A program made the position numbers and the translations under genes. A stretch of DNA of 64,000 bases from Winslowiella arboricola (GTDB taxonomy: Bacteria; Pseudomonadota; Gammaproteobacteria; Enterobacterales; Enterobacteriaceae): the NCBI RefSeq assembly GCF_025527015.1, contig NZ_JAODIM010000038.1, forward strand, positions 333,052-397,051, in the 5' to 3' direction. This document shows, one piece after another, positions 33,534 to 42,882 of the stretch (positions within the stretch are counted from its first letter, which is position 1; the number at the start of each line of letters is the position of its first letter). The notes below the pieces were generated by a model. It was not told where the DNA came from. It ran no database searches and saw nothing but the letters and a program-made list of their open reading frames with translations.

Positions 33534-34408
33534 CTGCCGGCACGGCGCTGACACTGGTGAATCGGCCCCCTCTCCCTGCTGTCACTCATGGTTTTCAGCT
33601 GGTTAACCAGCGTCACAAAAAACATTATTATTATTTATCAGATATCTGCCATTTTGACTTTGCGTCAGCAAACCAGCCAGTATCGCTAACAATAACAATT
33701 GTGACAGGAATCAAAAAACATACTTCATCAGATCAGACCCAATCAATACAAATCAACAAGATAGACTGGAAACTAACAAAATATCAATATTTCCATTGAA
33801 AAACAGATCTGTTTACTTTAATTTGTTTTTCAATCATAGCTTCAGGAATTGAATCATGGAAAGTTTAGTTAAACTTAATGCTATACGTTTTCCCGCATGC
33901 CATTATGCAATCAGTTCCGATAAATATAATTGCAAACTTCCCTATATTTCAACTGTTATTTCTGATGATGGCCGTGGCAACATGCATGCTGCAGAGCGCA
34001 GGCCTTGCCAGTTTTTTCCTCCGGCCCGAGGCAGAAAAATATCATACCACCTATTATCGACACGCCAACCGATTCAGGATTGATGCAAACCCGGTAATTA
34101 ATTGCGTAAAAAGTTACCGCAACCACTTGCTAAGTAAACCATTAAAAATAGAATAATATTCAATGAATTTATTTTATTCACATCATAATAATTGAAGCTA
34201 TTTTATATCACCCAGGGTTATGACTTTAGTCTTGCTCCAAAGGATCGGTGCGTTACGAATTGCGCGGCTATTGTTAATTAATACTGCGATCTCATTCGGG
34301 CGACACACATCAAAGCAGGAATATTGCTCTGCGGTATAAACCGTAGCTATTTTTCAGGTTTTCGCAAGAAATCCCTTTTTCGGCAACAATACAACTGAGA
34401 ACGGACTC
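33534..34408. other. AT-rich 875-bp stretch without a recognised gene
   Basis: I see no gene I can identify. ATG 33856, preceded by CAGGA at -13, opens 75 codons (MESLVKLNAIRFPACHY...), and an overlapping frame (33878-34156, 92 codons) contains a hydrophobic segment (PIFQLLFLMMAVATCML). Neither resembles a family I know. The region also lacks clear terminators or long repeats. Either a decayed gene or a regulatory/insertion site for the next genes. Confidence 0.4.
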
Positions 34409-35542
34409 ATGAATATTCAGGGACATCCCCAACAGAGTAATCTCAACAGTGCTTTAAACAGCAAACAACATTGTGCGCAACCTGCAACCACAGTTAGCGC
34501 ATTTTCCACACAGCAGGATCTGGCGAAAACCCTGAGTATCCAGTTGCGTAAAGCCGTACTGGAGATCGCGGGTTGTAACAATCAATGGAGTGCTATCCCT
34601 TTGCAGGGCAGTGGCATCTTTGCGGTAGAAGCGATGCTATGTTCGCTACTTTCCCCGACCGACCATCTGTTAATTGTGGAGAATGGCGTTTCCGCCAGTC
34701 GGATGGCGGAAATTTGTTATATCCATCATATCCGTTACTCCATACTAAAGCTTGATACGCTCAGAGGTATCGAGCTGGCACAGGTCGCCGCGGTACTCGA
34801 TCAGGATAGCTCCATCACACATCTCGCCGCTGCCCACTTCGAGGCTTCTCTCGGAGTGAAGAACGATATTGATGGCCTCGCCCGTCTGGCGGTGCAGTAT
34901 GGCTGTCGGCTGCTGGTGGATGTGATCAGCACCTTCGGCGTTTTACCGCTGAACTTCGCCTCTCCGGCGCTGGCGGCAGTGGCTCTGTCCGCCAGTCAGT
35001 GTCTGCATGGCGTTCCGGGAATGGCATTTGTACTGGTATGTAAAAATGAACTGACGCAAAAAACGCCGCCGCGCACCTTTAGCCTTGATTTAAAAGCACA
35101 ATATCGGGCGCTAAAATCCGATGGTCAGTGGCGTTTCACACCCCCGTTACAGGTCATGCTGGCGTTAAAACAGGCGATTGATGACTATCGCCTGCAGGGA
35201 GGGCGGGAAGCGCGCTTTCAGCTCTATTGTCAGCGCATGATCCATTTGCTGAAGGGGATGGCGGCTTTAGGGTTTCAGCCGCTGATTGAGCCACAGTACT
35301 GTGCGCCCCTGTTTGTTACGCTTGTCGGATGCCGCGGCCAGCACTTTGCCACCAGCAAACTCAGCGAATGTCTGCTGCCACGCCAGCTGGCTCTCAGCAT
35401 CATCAGCAATGGCGTCGACACTTTTCGTATCGGTGTTCAGGGAGAAGTTAGCCTGAATGATATTGACGATCTGCTGACTGCCGTACGGGATTGTACCAGT
35501 CAGCAACAGCTTAATCACCTGAGTCAAATGCCGTCCGGCTGA
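34409..35542 (+). CDS. PhnW-like (AEP transaminase family) protein lacking the PLP lysine
   Basis: A 377-residue fold-type I aminotransferase homologue. It follows 2-aminoethylphosphonate:pyruvate transaminase (PhnW) over most of its length: LQGSGIFAVEAML (65-77), ENGVSASRMAEIC, LLVDVISTFGVLPL (D171, the pyridine-binding aspartate), DGQWRFTPPLQVMLALKQA and DTFRIG (R340). But the PLP-binding lysine of PhnW (SANKCIQGVPGF) is glutamine here: LSASQCLHGVPGM, Q197 encoded by CAG 34997-34999. The usual N-terminal LLTPGPL element is also missing. The gene is open and full length, so it may encode a binding or regulatory pseudoenzyme. It is followed after 66 bp by a degenerate nucleotidyltransferase. 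Confidence 0.85.
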   Translation: MNIQGHPQQSNLNSALNSKQHCAQPATTVSAFSTQQDLAKTLSIQLRKAVLEIAGCNNQWSAIPLQGSGIFAVEAMLCSLLSPTDHLLIVENGVSASRMAEICYIHHIRYSILKLDTLRGIELAQVAAVLDQDSSITHLAAAHFEASLGVKNDIDGLARLAVQYGCRLLVDVISTFGVLPLNFASPALAAVALSASQCLHGVPGMAFVLVCKNELTQKTPPRTFSLDLKAQYRALKSDGQWRFTPPLQVMLALKQAIDDYRLQGGREARFQLYCQRMIHLLKGMAALGFQPLIEPQYCAPLFVTLVGCRGQHFATSKLSECLLPRQLALSIISNGVDTFRIGVQGEVSLNDIDDLLTAVRDCTSQQQLNHLSQMPSG

Positions 35543-35608
35543 CCGCAATAAAAACAGCAATAATCGGCTACCATTTTTAACTCGAGCGCGTTGAAAAGGA
35601 GATCACCA

Positions 35609-36331
35609 ATGCGCCTTGCTTGTCTTATGGCGGGTTCCGGCCATCGCCTTTTACCGTTAACAACGTCACTGCATACAAACTGTCTGATGTCCGGCAGATA
35701 TCGCATGATTGACTATCAGCTCACGACTTTTGAACGTGCCGGTATTGGTCATAAAACCTTTGTTCTCGGCCATGGCGCGGCCGAGTACGCGAGTATCCTG
35801 TTTGATTCGCTACCACACAGCCATTTTGTCCTGCTGAATAATCCGTTGTATCAAACATTAAATCTCGACTGGAGCGCCTGGCTGGTGCTCAGCATGCATG
35901 ACGAGCCGATCATCTATTATGAGAGCAATCTGCTGCTTCCGCCTTCCCTGCTGAAAGAAGTCAAAAACCACCCGGCAGAGATTTGTGTGGCGGTTGACTC
36001 TGCCCGCAAGCCAGCGGCCAGCAATCTGCGAAAACTTCCCTCTGCGCAACCGGCTGAAATAATAACAGAGGTGAGATTTCTGACCGACGATGCACCAGGA
36101 GAGTTTATTGCGCTGGTTAAGATGAATGCCGCGGCGCGCCGTTTTGTCGTCGAGCAATTGTCGACGCAATCCTATGAAGGCGAAGTTCAACTTTATACTA
36201 TCCTGGGCCGCGCCTGCAGGCTGTTCTCCACCGCCTGGATTGATATGGCGGGTCGTCCGTGGCTCAGGGTCGATAATCCACAGGCGTTGCAACACGCCAG
36301 TTTACTGGCCGAGGAGATAGTTAACGCCTGA
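35609..36331 (+). CDS. LicC/PntC-like nucleotidyltransferase with altered active site
   Basis: A 240-residue nucleotidyltransferase-fold protein. The P-loop-like motif LMAGSGHRLLPLT (G9-x-G11-x-R13) is intact, but the P-K that normally follows (as in PLTDNTPK of LicC) is H22-T23, so the catalytic lysine is absent. The first metal aspartate (D in VIDADNYL) aligns with the segment IIYYESNLLL, where E105 may stand in. The second aspartate remains (RVDNPQAL, D222). PntC, a CTP:AEP cytidylyltransferase, is known to travel or fuse with AEP transaminase, so the pairing with the upstream PhnW-like gene is telling. Start at ATG 35609 with AAGGAG 7 nt upstream. Confidence 0.8.
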   Translation: MRLACLMAGSGHRLLPLTTSLHTNCLMSGRYRMIDYQLTTFERAGIGHKTFVLGHGAAEYASILFDSLPHSHFVLLNNPLYQTLNLDWSAWLVLSMHDEPIIYYESNLLLPPSLLKEVKNHPAEICVAVDSARKPAASNLRKLPSAQPAEIITEVRFLTDDAPGEFIALVKMNAAARRFVVEQLSTQSYEGEVQLYTILGRACRLFSTAWIDMAGRPWLRVDNPQALQHASLLAEEIVNA

Positions 36332-36348
36332 GAGCTGTTTCACCTGCG

Positions 36349-36372
36349 ACACACCTCGCTTTGCGGGTGTGT
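36349..36372 (+). terminator. Weak hairpin after the nucleotidyltransferase gene
   Basis: ACACACC pairs with GGTGTGT around a 10-nt loop. No T tract follows, so confidence is limited. Confidence 0.35.
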
Positions 36373-36526
36373 TGTCTGCACTAATTTGTGGAACTCACCC
36401 TCAGGGATGATTTGTATCAATACCCGCCACACATCAGCACGTTAATGTTTATGCAGAGTCGATATCAGATCAAAAATGATGCCGACCGCTGACATATCAT
36501 GCTGTATATGCGACGGGAAAGAGATG

Positions 36527-37939
36527 ATGGCAATTTTTAGAACGCGTCTGGGGAAACTGTTACTTATTTTGTTAATTGGCGCCGGGATTTGGCTCAGTCC
36601 GGTTCCGCAAGGGGTAAAACCTGAAGCCTGGCATCTGCTGGCTATCTTCACCGCCACGGTGGTCGGACTGATCCTTTCGCCTTACCCACTGGGCGCAATG
36701 GCGATTTTCAGTTTAACGATGGTAGCCGCCTGCGGTTTACTGAGTGTTGATGCCGTACTGGCTGGTTTCGCCGACTCCACTATCTGGATGATTGCCTGCG
36801 CGTTCTTTATTTCACGCGGCTTTATCAAAACCGGTTTTGGTAAACGTGTCGGTTATTTGTTTATTCGCCTGCTGGGACATAACACGCTCGGTCTGGCTTA
36901 TGGTCTGGTGCTAACTGACCTGATTTTCGCCCCGGCGATGCCCTCTACTTCCGCACGCTGCGGCGGCATTATTACCCCGCTGTTTCGCTCTATTGCCGAA
37001 GCCTATGAATCGACGCCGGAACGCGGCACTGAACGCAAAATTGGCGCATTTTTAGTCCAGTGCGTGTTCCAGTGTAACGCCATCACCTGTGCGATGTTCC
37101 TCACTTCGATGGCCGGTAATCCGATGGTGGCTAAACTGGCGGGCGGTATGGGCTTAACCATTACCTGGACCGACTGGGCGATTGCCGCCATCGTTCCCGG
37201 CCTGATCTCGCTGGCGGTGATCCCGTTACTGCTGTATCGCTTTTATCCGCCAGAATTAAAACGTACGCCGGAAATGCGCCAGATTGCTGCCGAAAAGCTG
37301 CGTGAAATGGGCAAACTGAGCCGTAACGAGTGGATTGTACTGTGTGTCTTCCTCGGCCTGGTGGGACTGTGGGTGCTGGGTTCTTCATTGCAGATTAACG
37401 CCACCCTGACCGCCTTCCTCGGCCTGAGCGTGTTGTTGCTCACCGGCGCGTTAACCTGGGATGATGTGATTGGCGAGAAAGAGGCGTGGCATACCGTGGT
37501 ATGGTTCGCGGTGCTGCTGACGCTGGCCAATCAGCTGAATAAACTGGGCTTTATCTCATGGTTTGGCGGTCTGATCGCTGGCTATGTGCAGGGCATGCAC
37601 TGGCTGCCGATGCTCGGTATCCTGCTGCTGGCTTACTACTACACCCACTATATGATGGCCAGCGCCATTGCGCATATCAGCGCCATGTACGCCATTTTTG
37701 TCTCGATTGCGATTGCGGCTGGCGCGCCGCCAATGTTAACCGTGCTGGTGTTTGGCATGTTCAGTAATCTGTATATGGCGACCACCCACTACTCTGGCGG
37801 CCCGGCACCGATTCTGTTTGGTTGTAACTACATTCCGCTGGCCACCTGGTGGAAAATTGGTTTCCTGCTGAGCCTGGTGGTGATCCCAATCTGGCTAATT
37901 ATCGGCAGCAGCTGGTGGAAAGTGCTCGGCTTCTGGTAA
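36527..37939 (+). CDS. DASS-family (CitT/TtdT/YbhI-like) anion transporter
   Basis: A 470-residue divalent-anion/Na+ or antiport carrier with 12-13 membrane segments. Signature blocks: PSTSARCGGIITPLFRS, SMAGNPMVAKLAGG and THYSGGPAPILFG, which hold the two SNT-like dicarboxylate-binding hairpins. Closest in pattern to YbhI/CitT-type carriers for C4-dicarboxylates, citrate or tartrate; the substrate is not certain. I use ATG 36527 (MAIFRTRLGKLLLILL), with GGGAAAGAG just before; an ATG three nt upstream is possible. It lies 195 bp after the pseudoenzyme pair. Confidence 0.88.
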   Translation: MAIFRTRLGKLLLILLIGAGIWLSPVPQGVKPEAWHLLAIFTATVVGLILSPYPLGAMAIFSLTMVAACGLLSVDAVLAGFADSTIWMIACAFFISRGFIKTGFGKRVGYLFIRLLGHNTLGLAYGLVLTDLIFAPAMPSTSARCGGIITPLFRSIAEAYESTPERGTERKIGAFLVQCVFQCNAITCAMFLTSMAGNPMVAKLAGGMGLTITWTDWAIAAIVPGLISLAVIPLLLYRFYPPELKRTPEMRQIAAEKLREMGKLSRNEWIVLCVFLGLVGLWVLGSSLQINATLTAFLGLSVLLLTGALTWDDVIGEKEAWHTVVWFAVLLTLANQLNKLGFISWFGGLIAGYVQGMHWLPMLGILLLAYYYTHYMMASAIAHISAMYAIFVSIAIAAGAPPMLTVLVFGMFSNLYMATTHYSGGPAPILFGCNYIPLATWWKIGFLLSLVVIPIWLIIGSSWWKVLGFW

Positions 37940-37990
37940 ACCGTGATTGCAGGGGGAGTGCAGTCAGTTGGCGGCAACTCTGGTTCAGAC

Positions 37991-38010
37991 GGGAGCCGAA
38001 AACGGCTCCC
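37991..38010. repeat. Intergenic palindrome (copy 3)
   Basis: GGGAGCCGAAAACGGCTCCC: a 7-bp GGGAGCC/GGCTCCC stem with a GAAAAC loop, between the transporter and the lipoprotein gene. The identical 20-mer recurs at 45013-45032. Confidence 0.8.
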
Positions 38011-38044
38011 CTACACTGTTTCAGATATTAGCCGCCCACAAAGG

Positions 38045-38464
38045 CTAACCGCGCGCACCCACCGGATTCATAATCACCTGCAGACCTTCCGGTTCGATGT
38101 AATACATACCGCCATAGAAAGGATCGACAATCAACCAGCCGATAAAGCCGCCAAGCGGGATATTACCGAGGCTGTACCACAGGCTGACGCGCTCTTCCAG
38201 CGCCAGCGTCTGCGGCACATAGCCCGGCGCTTCCAGCATCACACGAAAGTGTTTTTTACCGAAGTAACTGCCGTCAGATTTCTCCAGCGTCACCGTCAGT
38301 GGCGTATGTCCCTGCGCGACTGCGCGACCGGTTTCATCCTGCACGACCACGCTGGCGCCCTGCGGACGCGAGTCAATGCGCACTGCCTGGGTTTTATCAC
38401 CAACAATGGTGGCGCAACCGCTCAGCATCACCAGAGAAATCAGTGCCAGTAAAATCGCTTTCAT
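38045..38464 (-). CDS. Small lipoprotein of unknown function
   Basis: A 139-residue lipoprotein precursor: lipobox LVMLSGC gives lipidation at C17. Residues 18-80 (ATIVGDKTQAVRIDSRPQGASVVVQDETGR) look like a PEGA-type beta domain, and the C-terminal part has a hydrophobic stretch (IPLGGFIGWLIVDPFYGG). I do not know its role. ATG 38464 is chosen because the signal peptide begins there; the frame extends further upstream without support. Confidence 0.8.
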   Translation of the reverse strand: MKAILLALISLVMLSGCATIVGDKTQAVRIDSRPQGASVVVQDETGRAVAQGHTPLTVTLEKSDGSYFGKKHFRVMLEAPGYVPQTLALEERVSLWYSLGNIPLGGFIGWLIVDPFYGGMYYIEPEGLQVIMNPVGARG

Positions 38465-38572
38465 AAACCATCCCAAATCAACAAATGTTGTTGATAGTCT
38501 AAGCGCTGAGCGGCGGCTTTTCATTAATCATGCCCGATATAGCCGGGCGTAATAAGGCAAATTTTTAGTGGG

Positions 38573-39511
38573 TTATTGATGCTGGCAACATTTTACAATG
38601 GCCGCAATATCCCGCGGCGTGGTGCGGCAGCAGCCGCCAATCAGTTTTGCTCCTGCCGCCTGCCACTGCGGCAGCTTATCGCTAAGTGAACAGCCCGCTG
38701 CGGCATGACTCCAGCTTTTAGTGGTCGCATCATACTGTTCACCAGAATTGGGGTAGACCACCAGCGGCTTCGCACTCAGTGTCGCCAGCGTTTGCAGCGC
38801 GGCGGTGACATCTTCCAGCGCAATACAGTTGATCCCCAACGCCACGACTTGCGGACTCTGCTCCAGCAGCGCAATCACTGCCGACAACGATGTACCATCG
38901 CTCAGGTGCGTGCTGTCGCGCAGGGTAAAGGAGAACCAGGCTGGCGTCGCCGGGAATTCAGCCAGTAGCGTAACCAGCGCCTGAATCTCGGCAAAAGATG
39001 GCAGGGTTTCACATGCCAGCAGATCAACGCCCGCCGCCACCAGTGCGGCGATACGCGGACGGTGAAAATCCATCATCGCCGCTGGCGCTAACTGGTAGTC
39101 GCCGCGGTACTCGGAGCCATCGGCAAGATAAGCGCCGTAAGGACCGACCGAGCCGGCCACCAGCAACTTGCCGGCTTGCGGATGCTGCGCCAGATAGTCG
39201 GCACGCGCACTGCAGGCCAGCTTAACGCTGGTGGCGATCAACGCTTCTGCCTGCGCCGCATCCAGCCCACGCGCGGCAAAGCCCTGCGGCGTAGCCTGAT
39301 AGCTGGCGGTAATCGCGCACTGCGCGCCAGCGTTAAAGTAATCATAATGCACCTGATAAATCAGCTCAGGATTTTCCATTAACACTTTCGCCGACCACAG
39401 GCTGTCGGCCAGATTGCAGCCACGCGCTTCCAGTTCGGTAGCCAGTGCGCCATCCAGCACCAGCGTGCCGCTCTGGTTCAGGATCTCAGCAACGGGATTA
39501 TTCAGCGACAT
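38573..39511 (-). CDS. mmuM: Homocysteine S-methyltransferase
   Basis: MmuM makes methionine from homocysteine with S-methylmethionine or SAM as methyl donor. The 312-residue zinc enzyme has GINCIAL and the GGCCRTTP motif (zinc cysteines) and the early block [18 protein letters not shown]. The ATG at 39511 lies inside the mmuP end (14-nt overlap), so the two genes are translationally coupled. With MmuP it lets the cell use plant-derived S-methylmethionine. Confidence 0.96.
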   Translation of the reverse strand: MSLNNPVAEILNQSGTLVLDGALATELEARGCNLADSLWSAKVLMENPELIYQVHYDYFNAGAQCAITASYQATPQGFAARGLDAAQAEALIATSVKLACSARADYLAQHPQAGKLLVAGSVGPYGAYLADGSEYRGDYQLAPAAMMDFHRPRIAALVAAGVDLLACETLPSFAEIQALVTLLAEFPATPAWFSFTLRDSTHLSDGTSLSAVIALLEQSPQVVALGINCIALEDVTAALQTLATLSAKPLVVYPNSGEQYDATTKSWSHAAAGCSLSDKLPQWQAAGAKLIGGCCRTTPRDIAAIVKCCQHQ

Positions 39512-40919
39512 GTTCAGCATCCTTAGTGAGTTCGCGTCTCTTCAGCAGTTGCGTGACATAGTAAGCGCCATAGCAGATGGCGACAAATGGCAAACCGCAC
39601 CACAGCGCAATACGCTGCCCGGCATCAAATGCCAGTCCGACGCAGGCCAGCAGGCAGAGTAAAAAGCCGAGGATCGGCGTCAGCGGGAACCATGGCGCGC
39701 GGTATTTCAGTTCAGACAGCGATCGACCAGACCGCAGATGATGACGACGGAAAGCGTAGTGCGAGGCGCAGATACTCAGCCATACCGCCACCACCGCAAA
39801 ACCGGAAATCGCCGATAACGCGACAAATACCGTATCCGGCGCAATCACACTGGAGAACAGCGCCAGCAGCCCACCGAGCATACTGACTGAAATCGCCACC
39901 AGTGGAATACCGCGCCGGGTCATATGGGCGAAACAGCGTGGCAGCGTGCGCTGATTAGCCAGCGACCACAGCATACGGCCCGAGGCATAGAGGCCGGAGT
40001 TAGCCGCCGAAAGAATCGCCGTCAGAATGACAAAGTTAAAAATATCGGCGGCATAAGGAATACCGATTTTTTCAAACACCAGTACAAACGGACTTTTGAC
40101 AATCCCGGCTTCATTCATCGGGATCAGCGCCGCCAGCACCACCACTGTGCCAATAAAGAAAATTACCAGCCGCGCTACCGTGGTACGAATCGCCATCGGT
40201 ACCACCCGCTGCGGGTTTTCAGTTTCGCCAGCGGCAATACCAATCAGTTCGGTGCCGGAAAAGGCAAAGTTCACCGCGACCATGGTCATCAGAATCGGCA
40301 GCCCGCCATGCGGCAGCCAGCCTGATGCGGTCAGATTATGGAAAAACGGCGCGCTGGATCCATCTTTCAGCGGAATAAAACCAAAGATCGCACCGGCGCC
40401 CAGCAGAATAAACGCCAGGATAGTGACCACTTTGATAATGGAGAACCAGAACTCGCCTTCGGCAAAAAAGCGTGAGGAGATGACGTTTAACAGAAAGATC
40501 AGGGTGCAGAACAGCAGGCACCACAGCCACACCGGTGTTTGCGGGAACCAGTACTGCATACAGAAACCTGCGGCGGTGAGACTGGAGCCGAGCGCAACCG
40601 TCCAGGTCAGCCAGTAGAGCCAGGCGACGGTATAGCCGGTAGCCGGACTCAGATAGCGCGCCGCATAAACATGAAACGCGCCGGTCTCCGGCATCGCCAC
40701 TGACAATTCGCCAAGACACATCATCACCAGCCACACCACCAGTGCGCCAATCAGATAGGCCAGCAGCGTTCCGGCCGCGCCGGTCGTGGAGATAATATAA
40801 CCGGTATTAAAGAACAGGCCGGTGCCAATTACACCGCCCAGCGACAGCATCACCAGATGGCGTGCTTTCATGGTGCGTTTAAACTGCTCGGGAGGAGTGT
40901 TGTGCTCAGATGAGTGCAT
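39498..40919 (-). CDS. mmuP: S-methylmethionine permease
   Basis: MmuP is an APC-family amino acid transporter with 12 membrane segments. The 473-residue protein starts [22 protein letters not shown] and has the family blocks [15 protein letters not shown] and [14 protein letters not shown]. It is coupled to mmuM. A MetJ-type operator 16-31 bp upstream suggests repression by methionine, as known for the E. coli locus. Confidence 0.95.
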   Translation of the reverse strand: MHSSEHNTPPEQFKRTMKARHLVMLSLGGVIGTGLFFNTGYIISTTGAAGTLLAYLIGALVVWLVMMCLGELSVAMPETGAFHVYAARYLSPATGYTVAWLYWLTWTVALGSSLTAAGFCMQYWFPQTPVWLWCLLFCTLIFLLNVISSRFFAEGEFWFSIIKVVTILAFILLGAGAIFGFIPLKDGSSAPFFHNLTASGWLPHGGLPILMTMVAVNFAFSGTELIGIAAGETENPQRVVPMAIRTTVARLVIFFIGTVVVLAALIPMNEAGIVKSPFVLVFEKIGIPYAADIFNFVILTAILSAANSGLYASGRMLWSLANQRTLPRCFAHMTRRGIPLVAISVSMLGGLLALFSSVIAPDTVFVALSAISGFAVVAVWLSICASHYAFRRHHLRSGRSLSELKYRAPWFPLTPILGFLLCLLACVGLAFDAGQRIALWCGLPFVAICYGAYYVTQLLKRRELTKDAEHVAE

Positions 40920-40934
40920 CGCGTTTAACCATAT

Positions 40935-40950
40935 GGACGTCTAAACTTCT
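40935..40950 (-). promoter_or_regulatory. MetJ operator (two tandem met boxes) upstream of mmuP
   Basis: GGACGTCT followed directly by AAACTTCT: matches of 7/8 and 6/8 to the met box AGACGTCT in the tandem arrangement MetJ needs. Confidence 0.65.
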
Positions 40951-41108
40951 ATATGGGAAAAACGTTATACAGGGCGTAGTGGCAGAAAGCAACGCTATAA
41001 AGCGTGGGCCATGAAGGCAAAAAAGCGGAGAATCGGTGGGATCGCGGTCACAGAAGCCCTTCCCCACCAGATAAGCGCATCCGTTGGGGAATCTCAGCTG
41101 GCTAATGT

Positions 41109-41444
41109 TTAGTCAAACAGGCGCTGCAGATACCGTTCCAGCGCCACGCGCGAACTAAAGCCGTGCGGAATACCGTAGTGATCCTGATTATCACCGACCA
41201 GGTACATCGGGAACTGCACATAATCATCGCAGGTTTTAATCTCCGATGACGGATAAGTAATATGCTGACTTTTCTCTTTCAGTGTCGGATGAATAATCAA
41301 TGCGGTACGACCCATACGCGCTTCGCGATTGACATAAACATAGTTCTCACCGCGACGGTAACCGTAGATCTTGGGCGTCACCGCGTCCATCTCAAACCCG
41401 GCTTTTTCCAGTACGCGTGCTACCTCATCAGGTCGTAAATACAT
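41109..41444 (-). CDS. ygaC: DUF2002 family protein YgaC
   Basis: A 111-residue protein that closely matches E. coli Yga[18 protein letters not shown] at the start, the near-invariant [20 protein letters not shown] core and the end [18 protein letters not shown]. Function unknown; the E. coli gene is in the Fur regulon. The ATG at 41444 is the family start. It is divergent from ygaM, as in E. coli. Confidence 0.93.
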   Translation of the reverse strand: MYLRPDEVARVLEKAGFEMDAVTPKIYGYRRGENYVYVNREARMGRTALIIHPTLKEKSQHITYPSSEIKTCDDYVQFPMYLVGDNQDHYGIPHGFSSRVALERYLQRLFD

Positions 41445-41607
41445 GCTCGATCCTCTTAGTCTTCTAAAGCACCGCAACCTTACAACAGGCCGGACGCTCA
41501 GGGCTTTCGGAATTATCCATAAAGGTACCGATCCTGCGTCATAACCACTGCGTTACGTGATGATGGTCTATGCTTAGTATTAGTTATTAACGCGAAGGGA
41601 GCGAAAA

Positions 41608-41922
41608 ATGTTTAACAAAACGACGAAAAACGATGATGTGGATATCAATCAGGATGTTTCCCTGTTGGCAGATACCCTTGACGACCTGCTGAAATCTTAC
41701 GGCAGCAAAACCAAGGATGAGATCGACTCCGCACGCGGTAAAGCAGAATCACTGTTAAAAGAGACGCGCGCTAAACTGCATGGTCGCAATCGCGTGACCC
41801 AGGTGGCGAAAGATGCCGGTGTGCAGGTTGATAGCTATGTACAAGACAATCCATGGCACGGTGTCGGTATTGGTACCGCAGTTGGTATTGTGATTGGTGC
41901 GCTACTGGCGTATCGCCGTTAA
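41608..41922 (+). CDS. ygaM: DUF883/ElaB-YqjD family membrane protein YgaM
   Basis: A 104-residue protein with a helical, coiled-coil-prone body (residues ~15-70) and a C-terminal membrane anchor (GVGIGTAVGIVIGALLAYRR). ElaB/YqjD/YgaM proteins are inner-membrane, stationary-phase proteins that bind ribosomes (shown for YqjD). AAGGGAGCG precedes the ATG. A good terminator follows. Confidence 0.92.
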   Translation: MFNKTTKNDDVDINQDVSLLADTLDDLLKSYGSKTKDEIDSARGKAESLLKETRAKLHGRNRVTQVAKDAGVQVDSYVQDNPWHGVGIGTAVGIVIGALLAYRR

Positions 41923-41945
41923 GCCTGGCCCTGAAGTTTAGATCG

Positions 41946-41974
41946 ATCCCTGCCCTGCTGGCGGGGATTTTTTT
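41946..41974 (+). terminator. Terminator after ygaM
   Basis: ATCCCTGCC pairs with GGCGGGGAT (one wobble) around a 5-nt loop, then TTTTTT. Confidence 0.85.
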
Positions 41975-42072
41975 GCCCTTTAGGAAATTTCTGACGCCCG
42001 CAAAAAAAAATATCTCCGTCGTAAAGCCCGTCAGATAAGGCTTTGCACTGCTGCGCCTTAAGAAATACAAAA

Positions 42073-42088
42073 ACACTATATCTGGTAC
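42073..42088 (+). promoter_or_regulatory. NrdR box 1 (nrdH)
   Basis: ACACTATATCTGGTAC matches the NrdR pattern ACACWATATATWGTGT in most positions. Confidence 0.65.
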
Positions 42089-42103
42089 GGTTGATTTAAT
42101 TAA

Positions 42104-42119
42104 CCACTACATCTAGTAT
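42104..42119 (+). promoter_or_regulatory. NrdR box 2 (nrdH)
   Basis: CCACTACATCTAGTAT, 31 bp after box 1. A spacing of about three helical turns is characteristic of NrdR-regulated promoters. Confidence 0.65.
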
Positions 42120-42224
42120 TAACCCCATCACCCCAACACAACATCTGGCGTACCGGCTGGCGCGAATCAGGAGTAAACGGTTCGTATAAAGCGGCGTTTC
42201 CAACAACAGAGGTAAATACGAATC

Positions 42225-42467
42225 ATGCGCATTATTATTTACACTAAAGACAACTGTGTCCAGTGCAATGCAACAAAAAATGCCATGGATAAAAAAGGTA
42301 TCGACTATCAGCTGATCAATCTTGATAGCGAACCGGCTGCCGTAGAAACCCTGAAATCCCTTGGTTACCGTCAGGTACCGGTGGTGATGGCCGCCGATGA
42401 ACACTGGAGCGGCTTCCGCCCGGACAAAATTTCCGCGCTGGGTCAGTTAGCGATGGCACAGGGCTAA
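42225..42467 (+). CDS. nrdH: Glutaredoxin-like NrdH
   Basis: NrdH reduces the class Ib ribonucleotide reductase. The 80-residue protein has the redox pair C11VQC14, VPVV (cis-proline) and the GFRPDK end that recognises thioredoxin reductase. First gene of nrdHIEF; two NrdR boxes lie upstream. ATG 42225 has AGAGGTAAA 9 nt before it. Confidence 0.96.
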   Translation: MRIIIYTKDNCVQCNATKNAMDKKGIDYQLINLDSEPAAVETLKSLGYRQVPVVMAADEHWSGFRPDKISALGQLAMAQG

Positions 42468-42471
42468 TATC

Positions 42472-42882
42472 ATGTTTCCACTGGTCTATTTTTCCAGCCA
42501 GTCGGAGAACACGCACCGATTTATCAGCCGTTTGGGCTTACCGGCGCGGCGTATCCCTCTGGACAACGCGCAGCGTTTACAGATCGATCGCCCCTATATT
42601 CTGGTGGTGCCAAGCTACGGCGGCGGCACCGCGCGCGGTGCGGTGCCCAAACAGGTGATTCAGTTTCTTAATGATGAAGCCAATCGCCGCCTGATCCGCG
42701 GCGTGATTGCGGCCGGTAACCGGAATTTCGGTACTGCGTTCTGCATGGCGGGCGACATTATCGCGCAAAAATGTCAGGTTCCTTATCTCTACCGCTTTGA
42801 GTTGCTGGGGACCGCCGACGATATTGCTAACGTAAAAGCGGGAGTAACCCAATTTTGGCAACAACAGACAGCACTCTCATAA
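42472..42882 (+). CDS. nrdI: Flavodoxin-like NrdI
   Basis: NrdI uses FMN to supply the oxidant that assembles the Mn(III)2-tyrosyl radical cofactor of NrdF. The 136-residue protein has the FMN loop [14 protein letters not shown] and the [13 protein letters not shown] motif. It starts 5 nt after nrdH and overlaps nrdE by 28 nt. Confidence 0.95.
   Translation: MFPLVYFSSQSENTHRFISRLGLPARRIPLDNAQRLQIDRPYILVVPSYGGGTARGAVPKQVIQFLNDEANRRLIRGVIAAGNRNFGTAFCMAGDIIAQKCQVPYLYRFELLGTADDIANVKAGVTQFWQQQTALS

Noticed and set aside
33557..33799. An 80-codon plus-strand frame
   Set aside because: AT-rich, no ribosome-binding site, no family resemblance.
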